Notes: generated by a model from the sequence alone, not told the origin. Positions 54,145 to 63,350 are shown, numbered from the stretch's first letter. The stretch is 64,000 nucleotides of DNA from DATIXJ01 sp035518715 (GCA_035518715.1 DATIXJ010000043.1:1-64000), one strand, 5' to 3'. Translations and numbers: made by a program.

Positions 54145-55426
54145 ATCGCATCAATTCCTGCTGCTTGCAGTGGTACTGTGCCTGGCTGCACCGGTGTCGC
54201 TCTTCGCACAGCAAACGGTCATCGACAAGATTGTAGCCGTGGTGGGAAAAGAGCCGATTTTCCTCTCGGATCTGAATTCCCAGGTAGAGCTGTATGCATT
54301 CAACAATAAGATTGACGCATCAAACCCGACGCTGAAGCAGCAGATCCTCGAAGCCATGATTAATGAGAAGCTGATGCTCGCCAAGGCGCAGGATGACACC
54401 AACATCTCCATCAGCGAAGATCAGGTAACAAATCAACTCGACGCGTTAATCCAGCAGAATGTGAGCAAGTTCGGATCGGAAAAGAAGTTAGAAGAGGTCT
54501 ACGGTATGCCGATCACCAAACTGAAACGCGAATTCCGGGATGAGACGCGCAACCAGCTCATGGTCCAGGCGCTTCAGCAGGAAAAGTTTGGTGACCTTCG
54601 TCCGACGCGGAGGGAAGTGGAGGATTTTTTCCGTCAGTACAAGGACAGTCTACCGAACGTTCCCGAGCAGCTGGAACTCTACTATATTTTCCGCGTTCCA
54701 AAAGTCAGCAGCGATATGAAGAACCGCGTCCGTGAAAAACTGCAGTTGATTCTTGATTCCATCAAGGCCGGAGGCGATTTTGCGGATTTTGCGCGCCGCT
54801 ATTCCGAAGACAAGGGAACCGCGTCTTCCGGCGGTGATCTGGGATATGTCCGCAGAGGAGAATTTTTCACGGAGTTCGAAGAAGCCGTTTTTGCCCTGAA
54901 GGTCAATGAAATTTCGGGTATCGTGGAAACACCCCTGGGTTTCCATATCATACAGCTCCTTGACCGGCGTGGCGAACAGGTTCACCCACGGCATATTCTC
55001 CTGAAGTTTCGTGAGGATCCGTCCGAAGCGGATTCGACCATCGCGTTCCTCAAACGGCTGAAGGACAGCGCGCAACATGGTTCGGATTTTTCCGAGCTCG
55101 CCAAAACCTACTCCGACGATAAACAATCTGCCCAGATCGGCGGGTTTCTCGGAGAACTCCCGGTGACACAATTCGACAAATCCATCATCGACGCAACAGC
55201 CGGATTGCATGATGGCGAGATCAGCGATCCCATCGCGATGACGGGCGGCAAAACCGCCGGTTACGAGATTTTGTACCTCAAGAAGAGAACGAAGGAGCAC
55301 CAGATGCAGTTGCCGGAGGACTGGAAACAGGTTGAAGATCTTGCGACATCATACAAGCGCACCACGGAGTATCAGGCATGGCTGAAACAGCTGCGCTCGG
55401 AAGTTTATTGGGAATCTCGGCTTTAA
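54137..55426 (+). CDS. surA: SurA-like periplasmic chaperone and peptidyl-prolyl isomerase
   Basis: 429 residues with a cleavable signal peptide (SLFAQ). SurA N domain IDKIVAVVGKEPIFLSDLNSQVE and INEKLMLAKAQDD. Parvulin domains at about 170-275 (FADFARRYSEDKGTASSGGDLGYVRRGEF) and 280-385 (PRHILLKF, FSELAKTYSDD). Last of the three chaperones; overlaps the previous gene by eight bases. Confidence 0.93.
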   Translation: MNKSHQFLLLAVVLCLAAPVSLFAQQTVIDKIVAVVGKEPIFLSDLNSQVELYAFNNKIDASNPTLKQQILEAMINEKLMLAKAQDDTNISISEDQVTNQLDALIQQNVSKFGSEKKLEEVYGMPITKLKREFRDETRNQLMVQALQQEKFGDLRPTRREVEDFFRQYKDSLPNVPEQLELYYIFRVPKVSSDMKNRVREKLQLILDSIKAGGDFADFARRYSEDKGTASSGGDLGYVRRGEFFTEFEEAVFALKVNEISGIVETPLGFHIIQLLDRRGEQVHPRHILLKFREDPSEADSTIAFLKRLKDSAQHGSDFSELAKTYSDDKQSAQIGGFLGELPVTQFDKSIIDATAGLHDGEISDPIAMTGGKTAGYEILYLKKRTKEHQMQLPEDWKQVEDLATSYKRTTEYQAWLKQLRSEVYWESRL

Positions 55427-55442
55427 TTATCAGAGGAATGGC

Positions 55443-56450
55443 GTGACGACAGCACCACAACCGCAGCGAAAAGACGATGTCGAAGCAGTCGCATCGTTGA
55501 AGCAGAGCTATCAGTCGATCAGGACGGAAATCGCGAAAGTCATCATCGGGCAGGACGATGTTATCGAACAGCTGCTCGTTACACTTCTCGCGGGGGGTCA
55601 CTGCCTTCTTGTCGGGGTTCCGGGACTTGCGAAGACGCTCCTCATCAAGACCCTGGCAGAGGTACTCGACCTGGAGTTCAGCCGCATCCAGTTCACACCC
55701 GATCTCATGCCGAGCGATATCACCGGCACGGAAATTCTTGAGGATAACCGGGCAACCGGGAGCAAGGCATTCAAATTCATTAAGGGACCGGTGTTTGCAA
55801 ATATCCTTCTCGCCGATGAAATCAATCGAACACCGCCCAAAACCCAGGCCGCACTCCTCGAAGCCATGCAGGAACATCACGTGACTGCTGCAGGCCAGAA
55901 ATATCTTCTCGAAGAACCGTTTTTCGTTCTCGCAACGCAGAATCCGATTGAACAGGAGGGTACCTATCCTCTTCCGGAAGCTCAGCTCGACCGATTTATG
56001 TTCAATCTCTGGCTCGATTACCCCACGGAGCGCGAAGAGAACGAGATCGTCAAAGCAACCACGAGCATGTACAAACCCCAGCCAAACCACGTGCTGGGCA
56101 CCAAGGACATTCTCTTCTACCAGGAGCTTGTTCGGCGGGTTCCTGTCGCGGATAATGTCATATCGTTTGCAGTTGACCTCGTCACCCGGACACGACCGCA
56201 GGGAGGGTCGCGCGCTCCGCAGTTTATCAAGGATTGGCTCAGCTGGGGTGCAGGTCCGCGTGCCTCGCAGTATCTTATCCTGGGAGCAAAGACACGCGCC
56301 ATCCTCGACGGAAGGCATACACCCGATATCGAGGATGTGAAAAAGGTCGTTGGACCTGTTCTGCGACACCGGATTGTCCCGAATTTCAATGCGGAAGCCG
56401 ACGGCGTTTCGGCTATGCATATCATCGAAAGACTTCTGCAGAACGATTAG
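55443..56450 (+). CDS. MoxR-family AAA+ ATPase
   Basis: 335 residues. Walker A GVPGLAKT, Walker B ILLADEINRTPPKTQAALLEAMQE and sensor ATQNPIEQEGTYPLPEAQLDRFMF. MoxR ATPases act as chaperones with VWA proteins, and a VWA-like gene follows two genes downstream. GTG start, 16 bases after surA. Confidence 0.93.
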   Translation: MTTAPQPQRKDDVEAVASLKQSYQSIRTEIAKVIIGQDDVIEQLLVTLLAGGHCLLVGVPGLAKTLLIKTLAEVLDLEFSRIQFTPDLMPSDITGTEILEDNRATGSKAFKFIKGPVFANILLADEINRTPPKTQAALLEAMQEHHVTAAGQKYLLEEPFFVLATQNPIEQEGTYPLPEAQLDRFMFNLWLDYPTEREENEIVKATTSMYKPQPNHVLGTKDILFYQELVRRVPVADNVISFAVDLVTRTRPQGGSRAPQFIKDWLSWGAGPRASQYLILGAKTRAILDGRHTPDIEDVKKVVGPVLRHRIVPNFNAEADGVSAMHIIERLLQND

Positions 56451-56461
56451 TTGCACCCTCT

Positions 56462-58546
56462 ATGGCCCGGAGGAACGCACAACGAATCTTGGCATTGGTC
56501 ACCCTCCTCATCGCGGGCATCTCAACACACGACGCACAGACGTTGAAAAAATTCTGGGTCTTTTTTAGCGATAAAGGCCCTGATTGCCCGTCGGCAGGAT
56601 TTCTTCCGCAGAGCACCCCCTCGTATGAACAGGCACTGCGGATGCTTTCACCTCGTGCACTTGCCCGGCGTGCAAAAGTGCTTCCCGGTGGTGGACTCGT
56701 CGATGCCGCCGATGCACCGTTGTATTCACCCTATATCCAAACGGTGGAGAAACTCGGGGGCACACTCGGACAGCAGAGCCGATGGCTGAATGGCGCCAGC
56801 TTTTTCCTCCCCGATAAGGCACTGCCGGCAGTACATTCCCTCACCTTTGTTCGGTCTGTGCGGCCTGTGGCCCGGATGTCTTCTCCGCTCCCGATCCCCC
56901 GGCAACTTCAACCATCATCCGGATTCGCAAAGATCGGATCTCTCAATTATGGTTCATCGGAAGCTCAGGTGGATGCGGTTGATGTTCCGCGTCTCCACGC
57001 TCTCGGGATCACTGGAAGGAAAATTCTGGTGGGAATGCTCGACAGCGGTTTCCGCTGGAGGGCGGAGGAATCCCTCCGAACGCGGAATGTCATCGCTGAA
57101 TATGATTTCGTTTTCCATGATTCGGTGACGGCAAATGAGAGCAACGACAGTCCCGATCAGGACGGGCACGGAACGCTGACAATGTCTGTCCTTGCCGGAT
57201 ATGCACCGGGGAAACTTATCGGACCTGCGTTCGACGCGGACCTGATTCTCGGCAAAACAGAATATATCCCGACCGAGACCCGGCAGGAGGAAGACAACTG
57301 GGCTGCCGGCATAGAATGGATGGAAGGATATGGGGTCGATGTGGTCAGCAGCTCACTCGGTTACGACACCTTCGATCCGCCTGACAGCGGATATTCGTGG
57401 CTCAATAATGATTTCAACGGAAGAACCTCCATTACAGCTCAGGCGGCCGAGCGCGCGTGCAAGCTGGGCGTTGTTGTTTGCAGCGCTATGGGAAATGAAG
57501 GGAACAACAACACCGGTATCGGTACACTTCTCACCCCGGCGGATACCGATACCCTGATCTCGGTGGGGGCAGTGAACTTTACACGACAGCTTGCGTCGTT
57601 CAGCTCGCAGGGACCGACAAGCGACGGTCGGACCAAACCTGACGTCGTTGCACCCGGCATCAATGTCATCGGCGCCATCGTTCCGGGGCCTGCAACGTAC
57701 GGTTCGGCAAACGGAACATCGCTCTCAACACCACTGGTCTCCGGATCTGCTGCTCTGCTGTTGTCTGCACGACCCGAGCTTACGCCGTTTCAGGTCCGGG
57801 CGGCGCTCAGGTCAACGGCAATTCCGATAACGGACCCGGTACGATTTCCATCCTCCCCGAACAATTTTACCGGTTGGGGATTGATCGATGCATTCCGGGC
57901 GGCGCTTTCGTTCGGACCGATATTCAGCAACAGGCCCATGATCGACGCGATCTCCGGGAGAAGCATCGTTTCGATCGCAGTAGCATCGCAGTTCGGCATC
58001 AAACGGGACAGCGTCATCTTCCATTATTGTCCCGGAAACAGCTCGACGTGGATGGACATCCCCATGAGCTTTGATACTTCGTTCTTCTATCCGACATCCG
58101 GAATTTACCGGATCGAAGTCCCCCGACTCGCCTATGGGACACCGGCCCGGTTTACTATTAGCGCAGTTGACAGCGCTTCAAACAGTTACGCATCACCGGC
58201 TCCGTTTTATGATACGACATGGAGCTTTCGGTACGGCATGCCGGATCCTCTGGACCGGCATCCCATTCCGGCGTCACACCTGCTGAAACAGAATTTTCCA
58301 AATCCATTTAACGGATCAACAACCATCTCCTTCGACCTCCCGTCCACGGAGCATGTTCGCATTCGCATCTATGACATCCTGGGAAGGATCGTCGCTACTC
58401 TGTTAGATCAGAGTGTGGACGCAGGCGATGCGTCTTCGCGTTCTCCGATCATCTTCAACGCCGAAGGCCTTCCATCCGGTGTGTATTATTGCCAGTTGTA
58501 CACGCCGACCTTCACACAGACGACGAAACTTCTCCTCCTGCGTTGA
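56462..58546 (+). CDS. subtilisin-family protease with T9SS sorting domain
   Basis: 694 residues. Signal peptide, N-terminal propeptide-like region (to about 160) and an S8 catalytic domain with D194 (GMLDSGF), H236 (DGHGTLTMS) and S420 (GTSLSTPLVSG). The C-terminal 85 residues (from LLKQNFPNPFNGSTTISFDL) are a type A T9SS sorting domain, so export goes through the type IX system. Sits between MoxR and the VWA-like protein. Confidence 0.9.
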   Translation: MARRNAQRILALVTLLIAGISTHDAQTLKKFWVFFSDKGPDCPSAGFLPQSTPSYEQALRMLSPRALARRAKVLPGGGLVDAADAPLYSPYIQTVEKLGGTLGQQSRWLNGASFFLPDKALPAVHSLTFVRSVRPVARMSSPLPIPRQLQPSSGFAKIGSLNYGSSEAQVDAVDVPRLHALGITGRKILVGMLDSGFRWRAEESLRTRNVIAEYDFVFHDSVTANESNDSPDQDGHGTLTMSVLAGYAPGKLIGPAFDADLILGKTEYIPTETRQEEDNWAAGIEWMEGYGVDVVSSSLGYDTFDPPDSGYSWLNNDFNGRTSITAQAAERACKLGVVVCSAMGNEGNNNTGIGTLLTPADTDTLISVGAVNFTRQLASFSSQGPTSDGRTKPDVVAPGINVIGAIVPGPATYGSANGTSLSTPLVSGSAALLLSARPELTPFQVRAALRSTAIPITDPVRFPSSPNNFTGWGLIDAFRAALSFGPIFSNRPMIDAISGRSIVSIAVASQFGIKRDSVIFHYCPGNSSTWMDIPMSFDTSFFYPTSGIYRIEVPRLAYGTPARFTISAVDSASNSYASPAPFYDTTWSFRYGMPDPLDRHPIPASHLLKQNFPNPFNGSTTISFDLPSTEHVRIRIYDILGRIVATLLDQSVDAGDASSRSPIIFNAEGLPSGVYYCQLYTPTFTQTTKLLLLR

Positions 58547-58550
58547 TCCC

Positions 58551-60722
58551 ATGCATCTCGCTTCCGTGAATATCGCGTTGGGAGGGAATGTTGTTCTGTT
58601 CGTACTCTTTCTCGCAGCCATGATCGCGGCGGCGTTGTTTTTTTACCGATTTACCCTGCCGCCGGTCTCCCCGCGGAAGAAAATCCTCCTGTCCATACTG
58701 CGAGCGCTCTCACTTTGTCTCATCGCCGGCCTTCTCTTCGAACCGGTTATCCGGATGCTCTGGACAGATACACAGGCGCCGGGGGTCGCCGTCCTGGTTG
58801 ATGTTTCGCAAAGCATGTCGATTCGGGATGGTTGGGGCGACAGGAAATCGATCCTGAGCAGAATCCTTCATGATGATCTCACCGGATGGATCCCGCGCGA
58901 TGCGGTAGTGCAATATTATCCGTTCTCGGGAACTTTGCAGTCACCATCACCGCATTTGCCAGATTCATTGCTCCTCGACGGTCAATCGACCGATATCGCG
59001 AAGGCGCTGGGAGGTTTAAATGACCAGCTCATCCGGCAGAATATCCAGTCAGTGTTACTCGTAAGTGATGGAAATTCGACAGCGGGAAGAAATCCCGTCT
59101 CAGCAGCCGAAGAGCTGCACATCCCCGTCTTCGCACTCGGCATAGGGGATACCACTGAACAAAAAGATATTCTCATTGAAAAGGTCGTCTCGAACTCTGT
59201 TACCTATGCGGGATCACGCATGCCGGTGAACGTGACTGTCAAGAGTTCCGGGTACAGCGGAGTGAGCGTCGAAGTCGGTCTCCAGGAGGGTTCGACCCTC
59301 CTTGATCACAAGACCCTCAAGATCGCTGGCGGGTCGAACGAATATCCAATCGACCTCTCCTATGAGCCGAAGGAGGAAGGCACGAAGAAGATTACGGTGT
59401 CCGTCTCAGCGCTTCCCGGAGAACTTACGGACAGGAATAACACGCGGGTGTTTTTTGTTAAAGTCCTGCGGAGCAAACTCCATCTTCTTGTCTTCTCCGG
59501 TGCGCCGAATCCGGATCTTCCCGCAGTGAGGCAGGCGCTTCTCGACGATCAACGTTTTTCCGTGAAGACCTACACGCAAAAATCCGCCGGCAGGTTCTAC
59601 GAGGGACCCGTCACGCAGCCCACGCTCGACAGCACGGATTGTTTCGTCTTCATCGGGTTCCCGTCGCAGGCAGCCCGGGGAGATATCCTCTCATTGCTCC
59701 AGCAGCAGATTGAAAAGCGAAAGGTGCCGTTGTTCTTCCTGAACGGAAAATCCACGGATTATCAGAAACTGCAGCTTTTCGAACCGGTGCTACCGTTCGG
59801 CTGGTCGGCTCTCAATCCCGTGGAGATGTATGTATTCCCTGTTATCCCCGATGAGGTAAAGGACCATCCGCTCGTGACTCTCGATGGCACACTGGATGCC
59901 GGTATCTGGCAGCTTCTTCCCCCAATCTACAGCTCTCAGACGACCTTTCGATCCAAACCTGAAGCGTTGGTGATTGCCTCTTCGAGAATGCAAACCGTTG
60001 CGCTCAACGAACCGCTGATTGCGGCACGGTCCGTTGCCGGCCAGAAATCTCTTGCAGTGACAGGGTACGGGATATGGCGGTGGCAATTGACCTCCCAGGA
60101 CAATGCGCAGACTTCACAGTTCTTTCATGCGTTTCTTTCAAATGCGGTCCGCTGGCTGACCACGAATGCAGACGAACGGAATGTGCGGGTGACACCGGTG
60201 AAGGATGTGTTCACAACCGCCGAGCCGGTACAATTTGAAGGCCAGGTTTTCGACAGTCAGGTTCGCCCGGTCGATAACGCCGATGTCATCATCAACCTCC
60301 GCCGGAATGATGAACAATTTCAGCTTCCGCTCAATCCTGTTGCATCGGGAAGGTATGAGGGTTCCCTCGACGGACTTTCGGAAGGCGAATACACCTACAC
60401 CGCGAATGCCACAGTCGGCGGAACATCACTCGGCCAGGATCATGGAAAATTCTCCGTCGGACAGGTCAACGCAGAATTCCTAGAAACCCGTATGAATGAA
60501 TCCCTTCTGGAGCAGATTGCATACCACACGGGTGGGAAGTTCTATGACATCCGGGACATGGATAGTCTTCGGCAGGATATTGCCCGGGATATTCATTTCA
60601 CTCCAAAGGAAATTTCACGTGCAACCGAATTGGAATTGTGGAACTGGCAATACATCGGAGGATGCATCATCGCACTCCTCGCTGCAGAATGGTTTGTGAG
60701 AAGAAGAAGCGGGATGCTGTGA
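58551..60722 (+). CDS. VWA-like membrane protein
   Basis: 723 residues, anchored by two N-terminal helices (about 12-35 and 44-64) and one C-terminal helix (IGGCIIALLAAEWFV). VLVDVSQSMS (D84xS86xS88) is a MIDAS-like motif. LLVSDGNSTAGRNP completes a VWA-like fold. A long beta-rich periplasmic region follows, with a DUF4159- or glutamine amidotransferase-like central part. MoxR upstream suggests a MoxR-VWA pair. The ATG follows the protease stop by four bases. Confidence 0.8.
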   Translation: MHLASVNIALGGNVVLFVLFLAAMIAAALFFYRFTLPPVSPRKKILLSILRALSLCLIAGLLFEPVIRMLWTDTQAPGVAVLVDVSQSMSIRDGWGDRKSILSRILHDDLTGWIPRDAVVQYYPFSGTLQSPSPHLPDSLLLDGQSTDIAKALGGLNDQLIRQNIQSVLLVSDGNSTAGRNPVSAAEELHIPVFALGIGDTTEQKDILIEKVVSNSVTYAGSRMPVNVTVKSSGYSGVSVEVGLQEGSTLLDHKTLKIAGGSNEYPIDLSYEPKEEGTKKITVSVSALPGELTDRNNTRVFFVKVLRSKLHLLVFSGAPNPDLPAVRQALLDDQRFSVKTYTQKSAGRFYEGPVTQPTLDSTDCFVFIGFPSQAARGDILSLLQQQIEKRKVPLFFLNGKSTDYQKLQLFEPVLPFGWSALNPVEMYVFPVIPDEVKDHPLVTLDGTLDAGIWQLLPPIYSSQTTFRSKPEALVIASSRMQTVALNEPLIAARSVAGQKSLAVTGYGIWRWQLTSQDNAQTSQFFHAFLSNAVRWLTTNADERNVRVTPVKDVFTTAEPVQFEGQVFDSQVRPVDNADVIINLRRNDEQFQLPLNPVASGRYEGSLDGLSEGEYTYTANATVGGTSLGQDHGKFSVGQVNAEFLETRMNESLLEQIAYHTGGKFYDIRDMDSLRQDIARDIHFTPKEISRATELELWNWQYIGGCIIALLAAEWFVRRRSGML

Positions 60723-60783
60723 CCGCAAGCTGAACGGAAGGTGTGAAGACGGGCTCTATCGCCGGTCCCGGGAAATCGGGCGG

Positions 60784-60900
60784 TTAATGGAGGATGACAA
60801 TAAGTGTATCGAGAATACCGAGAGCCAGGTACGTCGTCACACCGAACGCGACCACCCACCAAAAGAGGAGGGTGAGTTTATCCTGCATCGGGAGAAGCAT
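60784..60900 (-). CDS. small single-pass membrane protein
   Basis: 38 residues, too short for ordinary gene calls: MLLPMQDKLT, then a hydrophobic helix LLFWWVVAFGVTTYLALGIL, ending in DTLIVILH. AAAGGAGCACC is the ribosome site. An upstream TTG-N20-TATATTTC (60922-60952) looks like its promoter, which supports a real gene. Function unknown; it may act with the membrane proteins nearby. Confidence 0.6.
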   Translation of the reverse strand: MLLPMQDKLTLLFWWVVAFGVTTYLALGILDTLIVILH

Positions 60901-60921
60901 GGTGCTCCTTTCGTCCTACAG

Positions 60922-60952
60922 GAAATATATCCGCCTCGTTTCTCAATAGCAA
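60922..60952 (-). promoter_or_regulatory. putative promoter of small membrane protein gene
   Basis: On the reverse strand TTG (60950-60952), 20-base spacer, TATATTTC (60922-60929), one base off the Bacteroidota -7 consensus. Confidence 0.5.
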
Positions 60953-61046
60953 GTGGAAACTCCTGATGTACCCCGGGATATGGTGAAACCCGCTTCCTGC
61001 GCGTGAAAAAAAGGGGGAAAAGCGGCGAACAGCGGAGAGGGATAAC

Positions 61047-61430
61047 TTACGCTTCCGTTTTTGAAACAACGTTTCGGATCGCCTGGTGGATCTCGTGCAT
61101 ATCGACACGCCCTTTACGAAGATACGGAATAGCGTGCATTTTTAATTCGGTAATGTCTTTCACGTCGAGATCGCGGCCGGTGATGACGATAACAGGGATG
61201 TGTTTGTGCTTGGTGTGGGCTTTCAGCTCCCGGATGAGATCAAATCCGCTCAGGCGGTTGAGTGCGAGATCCATGATAATGGCAGAGGGCTTCTCTTTAT
61301 CCACCCAGTGAAGAAAATTCTGATCGAGAGGAAATACCACTCCGTTGAATCCCTCGTCTTCCACGACAAACTTCATGAGCTCGGAAAATCCGGGACTATC
61401 TTCAACGATCAACACAGTCTTTTTCTTCAT
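61047..61430 (-). CDS. single-domain response regulator receiver
   Basis: 127-residue CheY-like receiver with acidic pocket E10 and D11, phospho-acceptor D54 (IIMDLAL), T of VIVITGRD and the conserved lysine of YLRKGR. It has no output domain. No histidine kinase is adjacent; the RsbW-like kinase at 63386 is not of that type. Partner unknown. Confidence 0.9.
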   Translation of the reverse strand: MKKKTVLIVEDSPGFSELMKFVVEDEGFNGVVFPLDQNFLHWVDKEKPSAIIMDLALNRLSGFDLIRELKAHTKHKHIPVIVITGRDLDVKDITELKMHAIPYLRKGRVDMHEIHQAIRNVVSKTEA

Positions 61431-61595
61431 ACAGATACTTCAGCGTACCAGAGGATTATGGAATAGAACGTTGATGGAAAATTCCTCGCGCGATCCCGGG
61501 AAATGCCACCGTAACATAGAGAGATTTGTCGAAAAAGTCAAACCTTTCGGAAACACCTCGCAGGGCATCAGATCGGGGACGGTCGCGGTTCTGCG

Positions 61596-61624
61596 TTGAC
61601 TTTCAGCCGGAATATTTGTAGATT
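61596..61624 (+). promoter_or_regulatory. putative rplU-rpmA promoter
   Basis: TTGACT (61596-61601), exact 17-base spacer, TAGATT (61619-61624), with a leader of about 45 bases before the ATG at 61673. Confidence 0.6.
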
Positions 61625-61672
61625 ACGTGCACGTTTTTCCCTTAATATTTATCATTTCGAGGCGTAATCACC

Positions 61673-61984
61673 ATGTTTGCAGTTGTGGATATCGCCGGGC
61701 AGCAGATCAAAGTTAGCCCGAAGGAGAGAGTTTTTGTTCCCCTGCTCCCGGAAAAGGTGGGGAGCGCGGTAACGTTCGATCGCGTACTGCTTGTTGTCGA
61801 TGAAAAGAATGTCGCGATCGGGAATCCGGTATTGAAGAATATGAGTGTGGGTGCGAAAGTGCTCGGTCACCTGAAGGACGAAAAAGTGATCGTCTTCAAG
61901 AAAAAGAAACGGAAAGGCTACAGGCTTCGGCGGGGTCATCGGCAGCAGTATACGGAAGTTGAAATTACGAATATCGGGAAGTAG
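61673..61984 (+). CDS. rplU: 50S ribosomal protein L21
   Basis: 103 residues. The N-terminal strand FAVVDIAGQQIKVSPKERVFVPLL and the C-terminal basic FKKKKRKGYRLRRGHRQQYTEVEI match L21. rpmA follows eight bases later, the universal rplU-rpmA order. Confidence 0.97.
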   Translation: MFAVVDIAGQQIKVSPKERVFVPLLPEKVGSAVTFDRVLLVVDEKNVAIGNPVLKNMSVGAKVLGHLKDEKVIVFKKKKRKGYRLRRGHRQQYTEVEITNIGK

Positions 61985-61992
61985 GAGAAGGT

Positions 61993-62247
61993 ATGGCGCA
62001 TAAAAAAGGTGGTGGAAGTTCGCGCAACGGTCGCGACAGCAATTCGCAGCGGCTCGGCGTCAAACGCTTCGGCGGCGAGACGGTTACCGCCGGCAGCATC
62101 ATCGTCCGTCAACGCGGAACAAGATTTGCACCCGGCGAGAACGTTGGAATTGGAAGCGACGACACGCTCTTCGCCAAAGCCAAGGGCATCGTGAAGTTCC
62201 AGCGGCTCGGAAAAATGAAAAGCATCGTCAGCATTACTCCGCAATAG
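61993..62247 (+). CDS. rpmA: 50S ribosomal protein L27
   Basis: 84 residues. AHKKGGGSSRNGRDSNSQRLGVKRFGGE at the N-terminus starts directly after the initiator methionine, so no N-terminal prolegomenon (as in Firmicutes) needs cleaving. It supports peptidyl transfer at the ribosomal active centre. Confidence 0.97.
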   Translation: MAHKKGGGSSRNGRDSNSQRLGVKRFGGETVTAGSIIVRQRGTRFAPGENVGIGSDDTLFAKAKGIVKFQRLGKMKSIVSITPQ

Positions 62248-62372
62248 CCGGATGCTGCTGCACGTTGCTCATCCGCTCACATCATGAATTTCTCGTTCTT
62301 CCAGTCGCGGGAGGTACATCCCGCAACGGCTGCTCTCCCCTCTGTCCAACATTCTGAAAAGGAAATCCCATC

Positions 62373-63296
62373 GTGAAAATTACTGTCGTTGGTGGTGGAA
62401 ATGTCGGCGCCACAGCCGCCCAGCGTATCGTCGACAAGGAACTCGCAAACGAAGTCGTCCTGATCGATATCATCGAAGGCCTGCCGCAGGGTAAGGGCCT
62501 CGACATGTATGAGTCTACGCCTATCGAAGGTACCGATACACATGTTACCGGCTCCAATTCGTACGATGCGTCGGCCGGCTCCGATATTGTGGTGATTACG
62601 GCGGGCATTGCTCGGAAGCCGGGAATGACACGTGAGCAGCTCCAGGATACCAACGCCGGTATCGTGAAAGGTGTAACGGAAGCCGTTGTCGCAAAATCAC
62701 CAAAAGCCATCCTGATTATCGTGTCCAACCCGCTCGATGTCATGGCATACGTTGCATACAAGGTGAGCGGATTTGAACGGCATAGAGTTGTCGGCATGGC
62801 AGGCATTCTCGATACTGCCCGCTACCGGTCGTTTATTGCACTCGAGCTCGGGGTTTCTGTTGAAGATATCCAGGCGCTGGTCCTGGGTGGACATGGCGAT
62901 TCCATGGTCCCGCTTGTGCGTTACACGACTATTGCCGGAGTCCCGATCACGGAATTCCTTGACCGGGCAACTATCGACAAGCTGGTCAAGCGTACCCGCG
63001 ACGGCGGCATCGAGATTGTGAACTACCTGAAGACCGGAAGCGCGTATTATGCACCATCCGCAGCTGCCGTTGAAATGGTTGAAGCGATTGTCAAAGACAA
63101 GAAACGGATTCTTCCCTGCGCCGCATATCTGCAGGGCGAATACGGTCTCAAGGATACAACCATCGGGATCCCCGTGAAGCTCGGCCGTAAGGGCATCGAA
63201 CAGATCGTCGAAGTGCCGTTGACCGCAGAAGAGAAAGCCGCATTGACAAAATCTGCAGACGAAGTGAAATCCAACATCGGCAAGCTGAAGCTCTGA
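62373..63296 (+). CDS. mdh: malate dehydrogenase, LDH-like type
   Basis: 307 residues: GGGNVGATAA NAD loop, ARKPGMTR with the substrate arginines, NPLDVMAYVAY and GGHGDSMVPL with the catalytic histidine. A TCA-cycle enzyme. Starts with GTG after AAAGGAAATCCC. A hairpin (GCGGGA at 62307-62312 and TCCCGC at 62319-62324) lies in its leader without a T run. Confidence 0.96.
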   Translation: MKITVVGGGNVGATAAQRIVDKELANEVVLIDIIEGLPQGKGLDMYESTPIEGTDTHVTGSNSYDASAGSDIVVITAGIARKPGMTREQLQDTNAGIVKGVTEAVVAKSPKAILIIVSNPLDVMAYVAYKVSGFERHRVVGMAGILDTARYRSFIALELGVSVEDIQALVLGGHGDSMVPLVRYTTIAGVPITEFLDRATIDKLVKRTRDGGIEIVNYLKTGSAYYAPSAAAVEMVEAIVKDKKRILPCAAYLQGEYGLKDTTIGIPVKLGRKGIEQIVEVPLTAEEKAALTKSADEVKSNIGKLKL

Positions 63297-63321
63297 ACAG
63301 TTTTCCAGACCGAAAAATACG

Positions 63322-63350
63322 AACGCCATCCCGCAGTCCAGGATGGCGTT
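63322..63350. terminator. bidirectional terminator between mdh and the RsbW-like gene
   Basis: A perfect 10-bp stem AACGCCATCC (63322-63331) and GGATGGCGTT (63341-63350) with a 9-base loop. Flanking CTGTTTTC on the right and GAAAAATAC on the left give U-runs in both directions, suiting the convergent genes. Confidence 0.8.

Noticed and set aside
55278..56456. Long reverse-strand open frame opposite moxR (392 codons)
   Set aside because: It mirrors the conserved moxR and surA coding frames; composition is cysteine-rich and unlike a folded protein. Similar antisense frames at 10403-11320, 16860-17708, 6797-7792 and 45617-46282 were rejected likewise.
56234..56461. N-terminal extension of the subtilase inside moxR
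   Set aside because: The signal peptide begins at the ATG at 56462; the earlier part is an overlapping frame of moxR.
62307..62324. Hairpin in the mdh leader
   Set aside because: Stem of only six base pairs without a T-run; not enough to call a terminator or riboswitch.
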